Below the pieces are notes generated by a model. The model saw only the letters and a program-made list of their open reading frames with translations. It was not told the origin of the DNA and ran no database searches. The position numbers were made by a program, and so were the translations under genes. A stretch of DNA of 64,000 bases, taken from Psychrobacter sp. P11G3 (GTDB taxonomy: Bacteria; Pseudomonadota; Gammaproteobacteria; Pseudomonadales; Moraxellaceae). The stretch's first letter is position 1. Every line of letters begins with the position of its first letter. The stretch covers positions 2,713,298 to 2,777,297 of the forward strand of contig NZ_CM003596.1 of the NCBI RefSeq assembly GCF_001435845.1, read 5' to 3'. Of this stretch, positions 28,212 to 36,419 are shown piece after piece.

Positions 28212-28230
28212 ATTGATAATCATTATCAAT
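28212..28230 (-). promoter_or_regulatory. Fur box upstream of the imelysin cluster
   Basis: ATTGATAATCATTATCAAT is a 9-1-9 palindrome with perfect arms. Its core TGATAATCATTATCA matches the Fur 7-1-7 consensus at every position. It stands in front of the imelysin-DUF1111-imelysin-DUF1513 run, genes known to be iron-repressed in other bacteria. Confidence 0.9.
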
Positions 28231-28290
28231 ATTTAATTTAATATTAACTATATCTATCAATCATCACTGTTTTATTCAAACTGAAAATAC
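28231..28290. other. AT-rich spacer in the imelysin/ompA-like intergenic region
   Basis: The 355 bases between 28039 and 28395 contain no gene. They hold the imelysin leader, the Fur box at 28212 and the terminator at 28291; this spacer shows nothing further. Confidence 0.5.
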
Positions 28291-28323
28291 AAAAAAAGAG
28301 CCAGCATATTGCTGACTCTTTTT
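28291..28323 (-). terminator. Intrinsic terminator of the OmpA-like gene
   Basis: Stem AAAAAGAG-C-CAGCA / TGCTG-A-CTCTTTTT with one mismatch and a TAT loop; on the minus strand it follows the OmpA-like gene. Confidence 0.82.
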
Positions 28324-28394
28324 GAAATATATGTGCTCAAATATCTAGCACATACTTAATAGCTATATAGCTATTTATTAGTTATAACTATTTA

Positions 28395-29051
28395 TTAGTT
28401 TACGCTCTGTGGTGCGTTAACTGTTAGCTCAACACGGCGGTTTTGACCACGGCCATATTCAGTGTTGTTGTCTGCGATTGGACGTGACTCACCGTAAGCA
28501 ACAACATTTACACGGTTTGAAGCAACACCGCGAGCTGTTAAGTAGTTAGCAACTGAGTAAGCACGATCACGTGACAGACCCATGTTATAAGATGCTGAAC
28601 CTTTGCTATCAGTGTGACCAGCGATAGTAATTGTGTTTTGGTTATACTGGTTCATCGTTGAAGCAAGCTTATCAAGCGTTGGCTTGAATGATGAGCTAAG
28701 GGTTGCATCATCAAATGAAAACGTGATGCTACCTGGCATAACCAAATCAATGTTACCAGTGGTTGGGTTCTGCTCAACAGTTACGCCTGTGCCAGCCATT
28801 TGCTGCTCAAGTTGACGAGCTTGACGCTCCATGTAGTAACCAACGCCTGCACCTAGTGCTGCGCCGATAGCTGCATCACGACCAGTTTTGTCGCCGCCTG
28901 TTGCTTTTGAGATAGTTGCACCACCTGCTGCACCAACTAGACCACCTAGAGCAGCTTTGTTTAGACGCTGTTGTCCAGTGTTTGGATCTGTTGTACAACC
29001 ACTAAGTGCTAGACCTGATGCTACTGCTGCAATCATTAAAGTATTACGCAT
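28395..29051 (-). CDS. OmpA-family lipoprotein with glycine zipper (YiaD-like)
   Basis: Outer-membrane lipoprotein of 218 residues. Lipobox ALSGC is followed by a glycine-zipper region (GGLVGAAGGATISKATGG ... AAIGAALGAGVGYYME) and a C-terminal OmpA peptidoglycan-binding domain with TIAGHTDSKGSASYN and NRRVELTV. Domain order matches YiaD. The ATG at 29051 is used because GAGGA precedes it and it gives a proper signal peptide; the frame is open upstream to 29102. The likely role is tethering the outer membrane to peptidoglycan. Confidence 0.92.
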   Translation of the reverse strand: MRNTLMIAAVASGLALSGCTTDPNTGQQRLNKAALGGLVGAAGGATISKATGGDKTGRDAAIGAALGAGVGYYMERQARQLEQQMAGTGVTVEQNPTTGNIDLVMPGSITFSFDDATLSSSFKPTLDKLASTMNQYNQNTITIAGHTDSKGSASYNMGLSRDRAYSVANYLTARGVASNRVNVVAYGESRPIADNNTEYGRGQNRRVELTVNAPQSVN

Positions 29052-29429
29052 AATATTTCCTCTTAAGTTTAAAAAATCGTGCTTTTTATAAAGATTGTCC
29101 ATTAATCTTTTTTAAGTACTTATCTACATTCCCCATTATTATGGCAACTACAACCTATCTCTGTGTAATATTTTGTCATACCTCTGTATGAGAAGTGCAG
29201 GTTATATTTCAATGATTTTATAGGTCAAATCTTCGTGCCTTGCTACCACTAGTCACGTTTACAGCCGTACACTACAACATGTTTCTGCTAAAATTATATT
29301 GCTGAATTTGTCGGCTTTAAATAGTCATAATTTAAAGCTTTACGTTCATAATATTACTGACTTGATGACTAGGACAGATTCAGCGACATACGGCTTATTA
29401 TTAATCAGATAGACTGAAAAGGATTGAGC
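29052..29429. other. Divergent intergenic region, small dyad
   Basis: About 380 AT-rich bases between the OmpA-like and acyltransferase genes. An inverted repeat GCTTTAAA (29314-29321) / TTTAAAGC (29331-29338) with a nine-base spacer lies about 90 bases before the acyltransferase gene. No gene is seen. Confidence 0.5.
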
Positions 29430-30383
29430 ATGCGATTGACATCTACCATTCGAAAAATGCATAAACGTTCGCCTAAACTAGGCAAAGCTATGTCGCTTGC
29501 AACAGCCACTGGTGTCATCGCCGCCAATAGCTTCGGTGGTAGTATTCCTTTATGGCTAATGGGCGTCGGTAAAGTCATTACTGGCGCCTCTATTGCAGAC
29601 AAAGCCGTCATCAAAATTGCTACTCACTGGATCAGCAGCAACAGTGCTTTGATCGACAATATGTTGCCTCGCAAAGATTGGCGTATCAACCTACCGGACG
29701 ATATTCATACTAATGGTAAATACCTGCTAGTAAGCAACCACCAATCATGGGTTGATACCAGCATCGTGCAGTATATTGGCGAAAAACGTTTGCCACTCAC
29801 GCGATTTTTTACCAAGTTTGAGCTGATCTACATCCCTATCGTTGGTCAAGCTTTTTACTTTTTAGATTTTCCAATGATGCGCCGACACTCAAAAGAAGCC
29901 ATCGCCAAAAACCCTGCGCTAAAAGGCAAAGACATCGAAGAAGCCAAACGTGCCTGCGCCCTACTAAAAGACAAACCTTTTACCTTATTAAATTATTTGG
30001 AAGGTACTCGTTTTACCAAAGCCAAACAAGCTCAGCAAAAATCGCCTTATACGCACTTATTAAAACCTCGTGCAGGCGGATTATCATTGGCTATCAGCGC
30101 GCTAGGTGAAGATATCGATGGCATATTAGACATGACCATCGTATACCCTGATGGTGTGCCAAGCTATGGGGATCTTTGGAAAGGTAATATCAAACGCTTG
30201 GGCGTTGACTTGCGCTACATCGACATACCAGATGCGTTGTTCGAAAGTATCAAACAAGGTGGCTACGAAAATGATGAAGACACAAAAGCTCAAATGTTCG
30301 ACTGGGTTGAACAGGTGTGGCGTCAAAAAGATGAACGCATCAGCACTATGTTGGCAGATTTTGAAACCAATCCTAAAACGTAA
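29430..30383 (+). CDS. PlsC-like lysophospholipid acyltransferase family protein
   Basis: Membrane-associated acyltransferase of 317 residues. The catalytic HX4D motif is in SNHQSWVDTS (about 100), and the glycerol-phosphate-binding motif EGTRF (about 193) follows. Large relatives of this kind (YihG type) acylate lysophosphatidic acid or related lipids. A short hydrophobic segment precedes the catalytic domain. AAAGGA six bases before the ATG at 29430 makes it a better start than the TTG at 29424. Confidence 0.88.
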   Translation: MRLTSTIRKMHKRSPKLGKAMSLATATGVIAANSFGGSIPLWLMGVGKVITGASIADKAVIKIATHWISSNSALIDNMLPRKDWRINLPDDIHTNGKYLLVSNHQSWVDTSIVQYIGEKRLPLTRFFTKFELIYIPIVGQAFYFLDFPMMRRHSKEAIAKNPALKGKDIEEAKRACALLKDKPFTLLNYLEGTRFTKAKQAQQKSPYTHLLKPRAGGLSLAISALGEDIDGILDMTIVYPDGVPSYGDLWKGNIKRLGVDLRYIDIPDALFESIKQGGYENDEDTKAQMFDWVEQVWRQKDERISTMLADFETNPKT

Positions 30384-30773
30384 AATGCCTAATGAGAATG
30401 CTCAGCAATACTAAATTGGCTGACCGTTAGACCTTATCAAATACCAAGCACAGTCTATGCAAGCGTACTAAGTACTAAATATCGATGTAACAAACGTTAA
30501 TGTAATAAGTATCGAGCACGAGATAAAAAGTTATAGGGCAATAAAGTTGCGGGTACAAATGTCACAATAGTCATATCTTACTTATGATGTTTACTGTTAA
30601 AACAGCCATGCATCATAAGTAAATTTTAATCAAAGATGGGTTGTTTTTTAGCCTTATTCATTGATAATGTGACTAATCATGAACTCATAGATTTTCGATG
30701 TCTACTTTGATAGTAAATGGTAGTAAATATCGAATTCTTACCCATTTTTTGTGCCATTTATTACTTATAAGGT
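30384..30773. other. Intergenic region with a nested hairpin
   Basis: 390 bases without a gene between the acyltransferase and the voltage-sensor-like protein. The only structure I see is the hairpin at 30578..30622. Confidence 0.5.
30578..30622. repeat. Nested inverted repeat
   Basis: Perfect 12-base arms TTACTTATGATG (30578-30589) and CATCATAAGTAA (30611-30622). The 21-base loop contains a second small stem CTGTT-AA-AACAG. No clear T-run follows. Confidence 0.8.
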
Positions 30774-31871
30774 ATGACTGTGCCCACCTCTACTACTAGC
30801 TCGCCGTTAGCTACCGAATCTGTTTTGAGTCAGCCTCCTTATCCAATAAGTGATGAGCCACCAAAACCGAACCATCCAAAGCCGAGTCGCTTTAAGCTCA
30901 CTTACGATATTGTCATGATTATTGCCATCAGTATTGATCTGCTATTGATCAGTATCGATGCTATTTTGATGAGCAATTTTAGTAGTAATGCTGCAGAATG
31001 GCTAACCATCAGTGAAGCGCTCAATTGGTATCAGAACACTCTACATGATCCTCTACGCACTGCTGGAGGTTTTTTTACTATCTTTTTGGTCGTTGAGTTG
31101 CTATTGCGCTGGGCGATTGCCATCAAACAAAAAGTCTATTATCGCTGGTTCTTTTTCCCATTCGTTCATTGGTACGAAGTATTAGGCTGTTTTCCGCAGC
31201 TACGTGCTTTGCGACTGCTGCGAGCGGTCGTTATTGGACGACGTCTATATCAGCTTGGTTATCAAGTACTGCCGCAGACGTGGATCAACCGAATCAAGTT
31301 CTACATTGACCTGCTGTTAGAAGAGCTCTCCGATCGCGTTATTTTGACCGCGATACAGAACTTTCGACAAGAGCTAACCAGTTCAGACACGCATAAATCA
31401 TTCATTGAGTCGACGATTGCAAAAAATCGAAATGAGATTGAAGCGGCCGTATTATCCGTGCTGCGTACAGAGCTTGCACCAAAGCTGCAGGAACTGACTG
31501 CCTCATCAGGTGGCGGCAGTATATTGGCGAGCGAAATGGGCAATGCTATTGAAGAAGGATTGGCCAACACACCTGAATTGCGCCGCTATCTACGCATGAT
31601 ACCGATCGCGGGCAGTCTGATTGAATCACAGCTACATCACGTCGGGCACAATATCGGTGAAAACGTCGTAAATGCATTAAACAAGCGGCTTTTGGACCCT
31701 AAGCGCTTGGATATATTAATGATGGAAATTGCTAGCGTTATTGCTCAAATAGATACCAATAATACAGCGCTAGATACCTTAATTTCTAGTATCATTGATG
31801 ACAGTTTGACTGCGTTTGAAGCACAAGTAAAAGTGCAGCAATGGAAGCACCAAGATATGTTAAATCTATAG
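30774..31871 (+). CDS. Voltage-sensor-like membrane protein, function unknown
   Basis: Protein of 365 residues. A proline-rich cytoplasmic head (1-40) leads into membrane helices at about 44-66 and 96-118; the latter, FFTIFLVVELLLRW, resembles S2 of voltage sensors. Next come HWYEVLGCFP and the Arg-repeat helix LRALRLLRAVVIGRR, resembling S3-S4. No pore loop or selectivity filter is seen. The last 190 residues are helical and soluble. It could be an isolated sensor module; the family is not otherwise recognised. The start is uncertain because the ribosome site is close and weak. minC follows 71 bases downstream. Confidence 0.7.
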   Translation: MTVPTSTTSSPLATESVLSQPPYPISDEPPKPNHPKPSRFKLTYDIVMIIAISIDLLLISIDAILMSNFSSNAAEWLTISEALNWYQNTLHDPLRTAGGFFTIFLVVELLLRWAIAIKQKVYYRWFFFPFVHWYEVLGCFPQLRALRLLRAVVIGRRLYQLGYQVLPQTWINRIKFYIDLLLEELSDRVILTAIQNFRQELTSSDTHKSFIESTIAKNRNEIEAAVLSVLRTELAPKLQELTASSGGGSILASEMGNAIEEGLANTPELRRYLRMIPIAGSLIESQLHHVGHNIGENVVNALNKRLLDPKRLDILMMEIASVIAQIDTNNTALDTLISSIIDDSLTAFEAQVKVQQWKHQDMLNL

Positions 31872-31942
31872 TTTAGCTATCTAATAGCATGATGTAATAA
31901 GAGACATAATACCGTGACAGAATTATTTTTAAGGGTTTGTAT

Positions 31943-32767
31943 ATGACAGTTTCAGCTAACGATAACCAGACTGCACCAGCGCTAGCTTTCTACGGCAAGA
32001 TGCTGACGTTTTCACGCGTACAGTTTAGTACAAGCGATCTATCAGCTATAGAAGCTCAGCTAACTGAAACGCTCAGCAATAAATCGAGCAATATCCCTAT
32101 CCTTATTGATAGTGACGTTGAGCAGGATTTATCAGCACTAGTAGAGCTGTTATGGGCGTGGGGATTGCAGCCTATTGGGGTGGTGACAGGTATGCTTGAT
32201 GCGCAAGCACGTGAGCAGCGCTTAGCGATATTCCCAGCAGATGGTAAGCGTATTGAACGTATATTACCAAGTAAAAAAGCGCCTACTCCTACCCAACCAT
32301 CACCAGAAAATAACAATGCCGAAACCGTTAGTGCTAATAGCGTCGATGATACTTCTACTACGAGCGAACCTGCTACTGAAACGACACTATCTAGTATGCC
32401 CACCGAGACATTGGTAAGTACTCAGCATATTACTAGCTTAATCTATGATCAAATGCTGCGTTCAGGACAAAGCCTCAATCACGTTGGTGGCGACTTGATT
32501 TTGACCAGTAGTATCAATAGCGGCGCTGAAGCGATTACTGACAATAGCTTGCATGTATATGGCCGTGCACAAGGGCGTTTGGTGGCAGGCGCAACAGGGG
32601 ATAAAGATGCCCGTATATTCTGCCAAGTCTTTAATCCTTCATTGGTGTCGGTAGCAGGAACCTATTGCTTACGAGACAACTTACCTGAGCATGTCATCGA
32701 CAAGTCGGTGCAAGTGAAATTTGTAGAAGGCGAAGGCTTAGTATTTACTGTGATGGATGAAGCTTAA
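31943..32767 (+). CDS. minC: Septum site-determining protein MinC
   Basis: FtsZ-polymerisation inhibitor of 274 residues. The N-terminal FtsZ-binding domain (1-100) and C-terminal right-handed beta-helix domain (about 155-274) with VGGDLILTSSINSGAEAI, HVYGRAQGRLVAGA and ARIFCQVFNPSLVSVAGTY are clear. They are joined by a Ser/Thr/Glu-rich linker. AAGGG seven bases before the ATG at 31943 decides the start. Unlike in E. coli, minC is separated from minD by 289 bases. Confidence 0.95.
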   Translation: MTVSANDNQTAPALAFYGKMLTFSRVQFSTSDLSAIEAQLTETLSNKSSNIPILIDSDVEQDLSALVELLWAWGLQPIGVVTGMLDAQAREQRLAIFPADGKRIERILPSKKAPTPTQPSPENNNAETVSANSVDDTSTTSEPATETTLSSMPTETLVSTQHITSLIYDQMLRSGQSLNHVGGDLILTSSINSGAEAITDNSLHVYGRAQGRLVAGATGDKDARIFCQVFNPSLVSVAGTYCLRDNLPEHVIDKSVQVKFVEGEGLVFTVMDEA

Positions 32768-33056
32768 GACGCCATTAAAAATAATACACCGTGAAGTGAC
32801 TTTATAGAAAACTAAGGTAGTTAAGCTGCTCTATTCGACAAGCCAAAAAGCATAGTTATAATCCTACTAATACCACGCAGAGAGGCTAATTGAGCGATAC
32901 ATAGGTTGTTTTTCTGCTTTAGTATCGAGCTGCTATAAATTTTTGTTTATTTATGCTAGGCTAGCTTCGAAGATAGTGTATATATGTTAGGTAAATAACA
33001 TGTAATTTTGCTATTTATATAAAAGATATCCCATTGATTCATAGGAGTGTGCCATT

Positions 33057-33869
33057 GTGGCGAAGATAGTTGTAATCACTTCAGGTAAAGGCGGTGTGGG
33101 TAAAACCACGACAAGTGCTTCTTTTGCCGCTGGTTTGGCGTTACGTGGCTATAAAACAGTTGTTATCGACTTTGATGTAGGTCTACGTAATCTAGACTTA
33201 ATCATGGGTTGCGAAAACAGAATTGTTTATGACTTCGTTGATGTCATCACTGGAAACGCGCGCTTGTCGCAAGCACTTGTCAAAGACAAACAGCTTGAAA
33301 ACCTATATATTCTGCCCGCCAGTCAGACGCGTGATAAAGACGCATTGACAGACGAAGGGGTATCAGAAGTAATGGCTGAACTCTCTAAACAGTTTGACTA
33401 TATTATCTGTGACTCGCCTGCCGGTATCGAGCGCGGTGCACAGCTAGCGATGTATCATGCGGATGAAGCTATTATTGTCACTAACCCTGAGATCTCTTCA
33501 GTGCGTGACTCAGATAGAATCATCGGTATTCTGCAAAGTCAGACGAAAAAAGTAGAAGAGAACCAAGGGACTGTTCGCGAGCATTTGATTATCACTCGTT
33601 ATAATCCTGAACGTGCGGCTGCCAATGAGATGATGGATATTGATACTATCTCGAACGATATCCTAAAAGTTCCACTACTTGGTGTTGTTCCCGAGAGCCA
33701 TTCAGTGCTCGAAGCGTCCAACCATGGCGAACCAGTTATTCATTATACTGACTCTGTTGCTGGTCAATGTTATGAAGACATTGTCGCCCGTTTCTTGGGT
33801 GAAGAGCGTCCACTACGTCATATTGACGTGAAGAAAAAGAGTCTATTACAGCGCTGGTTTGGGGGATAA
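33057..33869 (+). CDS. minD: Septum site-determining protein MinD
   Basis: Membrane-associated ATPase of 270 residues that recruits MinC and oscillates with MinE. The deviant Walker [11 protein letters not shown] (9-18), [14 protein letters not shown] and DSPAGIE motifs are intact. The C-terminal amphipathic membrane-targeting helix [12 protein letters not shown] is present. The start codon is GTG, with AGGAG nine bases upstream. Its stop codon overlaps the minE start (TAATG). Confidence 0.98.
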   Translation: MAKIVVITSGKGGVGKTTTSASFAAGLALRGYKTVVIDFDVGLRNLDLIMGCENRIVYDFVDVITGNARLSQALVKDKQLENLYILPASQTRDKDALTDEGVSEVMAELSKQFDYIICDSPAGIERGAQLAMYHADEAIIVTNPEISSVRDSDRIIGILQSQTKKVEENQGTVREHLIITRYNPERAAANEMMDIDTISNDILKVPLLGVVPESHSVLEASNHGEPVIHYTDSVAGQCYEDIVARFLGEERPLRHIDVKKKSLLQRWFGG

Positions 33870-34162
33870 TGATGACTAAGAAAAAAGGATTTTGGAGTAG
33901 CCTATTTGGTACTGATGACAACAGTAACGCAGGTAGCGCAAATTTAGCAACTGAGCGTTTAAAAGTTATCGTTGCTAGCGAAAACAGATTAAACAATCGC
34001 TTAACGGTTGATCGTATCGAAAAAATGAAACGTGAAATCTTAGAAGTTGTGAACAAATACGTTAACGGTGTGCAGATTGATGATGTCAATATTAACCATC
34101 GTTCTGAAGACAGCTTAGATGTGTTAGAGATGAATATTAATTTGCCTGAGCATAAGAAATAG
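33869..34162 (+). CDS. minE: Cell division topological specificity factor MinE
   Basis: Small MinD-ATPase activator of 97 residues (or 96 from the second ATG). The N-terminal amphipathic start GFWSSLFG, the MinD-binding [14 protein letters not shown] and the C-terminal dimerisation strands ([19 protein letters not shown]) are visible. It overlaps minD by one base, so the two are translationally coupled. A strong hairpin terminator follows. Confidence 0.97.
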   Translation: MMTKKKGFWSSLFGTDDNSNAGSANLATERLKVIVASENRLNNRLTVDRIEKMKREILEVVNKYVNGVQIDDVNINHRSEDSLDVLEMNINLPEHKK

Positions 34163-34181
34163 CGTTCTAATAGTACGTATT

Positions 34182-34242
34182 TCTATAATCGATAAAAAAA
34201 GCCCCAAGTTTGATACTTGGGGCTTTTTTTATCGATTATAGA
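34182..34242. terminator. Long bidirectional terminator with 28-bp perfect arms
   Basis: Arms 34182-34209 and 34215-34242 are perfectly complementary around a five-base loop, with the core GCCCCAAGT / ACTTGGGGC and seven A / seven T. It ends exactly at the stop codon of the convergent cytochrome b561 gene and serves both sides. Confidence 0.93.
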
Positions 34243-34770
34243 TTATTTCATACGGGCAATAAGATTGTCTTTTTTGACAAACTGATGGTATAACGCGGCT
34301 GCTATATGCAAGACCGTAAAACCAATAATCATCGGCCAGATAATCTCAGTATGCAAGTTATTATAAAAACGAGCCAAGCTTCTATCTGGGGTCACGAATA
34401 CAGGGATCTGAAAGATACCAAAAATATCAACCGGTCGACCGCCATATACTGCCATCAGTAAGCCAACCATTGGCATAGCAATCAGTATGGCATAGAGAGC
34501 AAAATGTGACAGCTGAGATATGAGCATTTGCCATTTTGGCATGGCTAACGGTGGTGGTGCCTTAGTAAAAACGCGGTTGATAACTCGGGCAATCATCCAA
34601 AATAACAGGCTCACGCCGAACGCTTTATGATATCCAATAAACACATTGCTATCTAAATTCTCATATAGCAGTATCATTATCCATGTGGTTAACAGTAAGG
34701 CTGCACTAATCCAATGAAAAATACGGCTACTAACCGACCACTTTGATACATTCGAGTTGGCATTATTCAT
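34243..34770 (-). CDS. Cytochrome b561 family protein
   Basis: Four-helix inner-membrane cytochrome of 175 residues. Likely haem-ligand histidines occur in RIFHWISA (helix 1), IGYHKAFGV (helix 2) and TVLHIAAALYHQF (helix 4), the CybB/b561 pattern. Such proteins oxidise quinol or superoxide, or pass electrons to periplasmic partners. The stop abuts the long terminator. A single-gene unit. Confidence 0.92.
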   Translation of the reverse strand: MNNANSNVSKWSVSSRIFHWISAALLLTTWIMILLYENLDSNVFIGYHKAFGVSLLFWMIARVINRVFTKAPPPLAMPKWQMLISQLSHFALYAILIAMPMVGLLMAVYGGRPVDIFGIFQIPVFVTPDRSLARFYNNLHTEIIWPMIIGFTVLHIAAALYHQFVKKDNLIARMK

Positions 34771-34908
34771 GAGTGACTCTACTACCTTTATCAGGAATTA
34801 TCTCTAATCAGTTTTATAAGCCAGCTAATGCTCTTCAAGAGATGAAGTCATTAACATTACTGGCTTACTATTTATAGAATGGAGAATACCTTAAATACAG
34901 GTGAGAAT

Positions 34909-35406
34909 CTAGCCATCTAAATCAATCAGGTGATGGGCAATTTTATCCAAATCTGGCACCAAATAGATTTCGTCATCAATCATCACTGTTTGATATAGAT
35001 AGGATGAGACGTCATTTTTATCAAAATACTCTTCCCTATCTTCGCCATTGGTAGTACTAAACTGTTCCGGTGTCTCTACATCTTTCACTTCAGAAATTCG
35101 TGCTTGCAGCTGACGCAAATTACCTGCCGTCTGTAAGGCAAATCGGTGATTAGTCGTATTACCTTCCAAAACAATCATTTTGTCTGGAGCTTGATCTTGC
35201 AGTAGCAAATTAAATACAGCCAAATTTTGTTGTTGCCAGTCGTATCTAGAAACCTGCTGCTGGGACTCATCCACACTCAAAATTAGGCTGCTTGGAATGA
35301 TCCAGTCCGGCTGGTTAACGGCTGGAACAATAGTGACGTCAAGCATACCGTTGTTGGTAGTCAACAGACTCACAGCCTCAAACGAATGTTTCAAAATTTG
35401 TGTCAT
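34909..35406 (-). CDS. ChpC-like / CheW-like protein of the Pil-Chp cluster (tentative)
   Basis: Protein of 165 residues at the end of the chp run, 17 bases after chpB. IPSSLILSVDESQQQ, YDWQQQNLAVFNLL, RFALQTAG and a final DDEIYLVPDLDKIAHHL follow the order of beta-strands in CheW-like ChpC: interface strand, 'W..Q.LPV..' segment and closing strand. Overall similarity is weak. In Pseudomonas, ChpC is an accessory coupling protein at this position. Position plus pattern support the call; sequence alone would leave it hypothetical. Confidence 0.6.
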   Translation of the reverse strand: MTQILKHSFEAVSLLTTNNGMLDVTIVPAVNQPDWIIPSSLILSVDESQQQVSRYDWQQQNLAVFNLLLQDQAPDKMIVLEGNTTNHRFALQTAGNLRQLQARISEVKDVETPEQFSTTNGEDREEYFDKNDVSSYLYQTVMIDDEIYLVPDLDKIAHHLIDLDG

Positions 35407-35423
35407 ACGTCACTCGCAATAAG

Positions 35424-36419
35424 TTAATGTGAATGGCTATCTGCCCTTTCACCAATGTAATCGATTAGTTTTTTTGCTAAATCGGTAGGGCTACCAACAA
35501 AATTGCAATACCCTGAGTCAATGATAGCCTGAGGTTGACTTGGACATGCACTCAAACTCGGATCTTGTGCCCATAATTGACTATTATTATCTTGGATTAA
35601 GTCTAGATACTGAGAGCCATCATTACCCATACCTGAGAATATAATGTTAATAAGCTCGCTACCATGAACATCACTGGTATTTTTAAGCAACTGCCCGATT
35701 GCAGGCTTATATTCACCATGCCAATCTTGATCCAATAGTATCACGCGACCTGTTGAATCACAGACAACCTGCTTATCAATAGGTACTATCAGACACTCTC
35801 CTGCTCGTAGCCGCTGTGAAGAAGCAATAATCTTACAGCGCCAGTCATTATGACGATTAAGTATGCGCGGCAACGTACCAATCATAGCCTGATTAAAATG
35901 ATGTGCCAATAAAATACAAATTGGTAGTGTGGCTGGTACGTTATCTAAAAACTCTTTAACTGCACTAGGGCCACCCATAGAAGCACCCAAAAATACGACA
36001 TAATGCCAGTCAGTATCAGGACTCTTGTAAGCTGGAGCATCTACCAATATTGGCAAGTCAAGCAATTGGGCAAATTTACGCTTTAACTTACGTTGCCACT
36101 TTGCATATTCTTGGGATTCATTTAGATACGGTGCTTGACTGAAGCCAACCAGTACTGCTGCTGGTTTGGATGCCACCGTCGCTATTGCCACACTGTCATC
36201 ATAATCACTGTCTATCAACCAAATATCGATAGCTGAATTAGAAAGCTCACCTGTTTCCTGCCACTGTGCTCGTGACACACAGCCGACCAGCGTAAAGCCG
36301 AAACTACGTACCGTATCTGAAAAAGCCATGCGCTGGCGGTGATCTTCTGCCACCACCATCACTTTAATATCGTTTCTATTTTTTTTTCGCAGCGCTAAAA
36401 CACGTGCATTATCCTTCAT
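35424..36419 (-). CDS. chpB: Chemotaxis-type methylesterase ChpB
   Basis: CheB-family protein of 331 residues. The C-terminal methylesterase domain has catalytic Ser in GASMGGPSAVKEFL, His in LAHHFNQAM and Asp in GMGNDGSQYLD. The N-terminal 120 residues look like a degenerate receiver (VMVVAEDHRQ, IWLIDSD) without a clean phospho-acceptor set. It would remove methyl groups from PilJ. Its start overlaps the chpA end by 11 bases. Confidence 0.92.
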   Translation of the reverse strand: MKDNARVLALRKKNRNDIKVMVVAEDHRQRMAFSDTVRSFGFTLVGCVSRAQWQETGELSNSAIDIWLIDSDYDDSVAIATVASKPAAVLVGFSQAPYLNESQEYAKWQRKLKRKFAQLLDLPILVDAPAYKSPDTDWHYVVFLGASMGGPSAVKEFLDNVPATLPICILLAHHFNQAMIGTLPRILNRHNDWRCKIIASSQRLRAGECLIVPIDKQVVCDSTGRVILLDQDWHGEYKPAIGQLLKNTSDVHGSELINIIFSGMGNDGSQYLDLIQDNNSQLWAQDPSLSACPSQPQAIIDSGYCNFVGSPTDLAKKLIDYIGERADSHSH

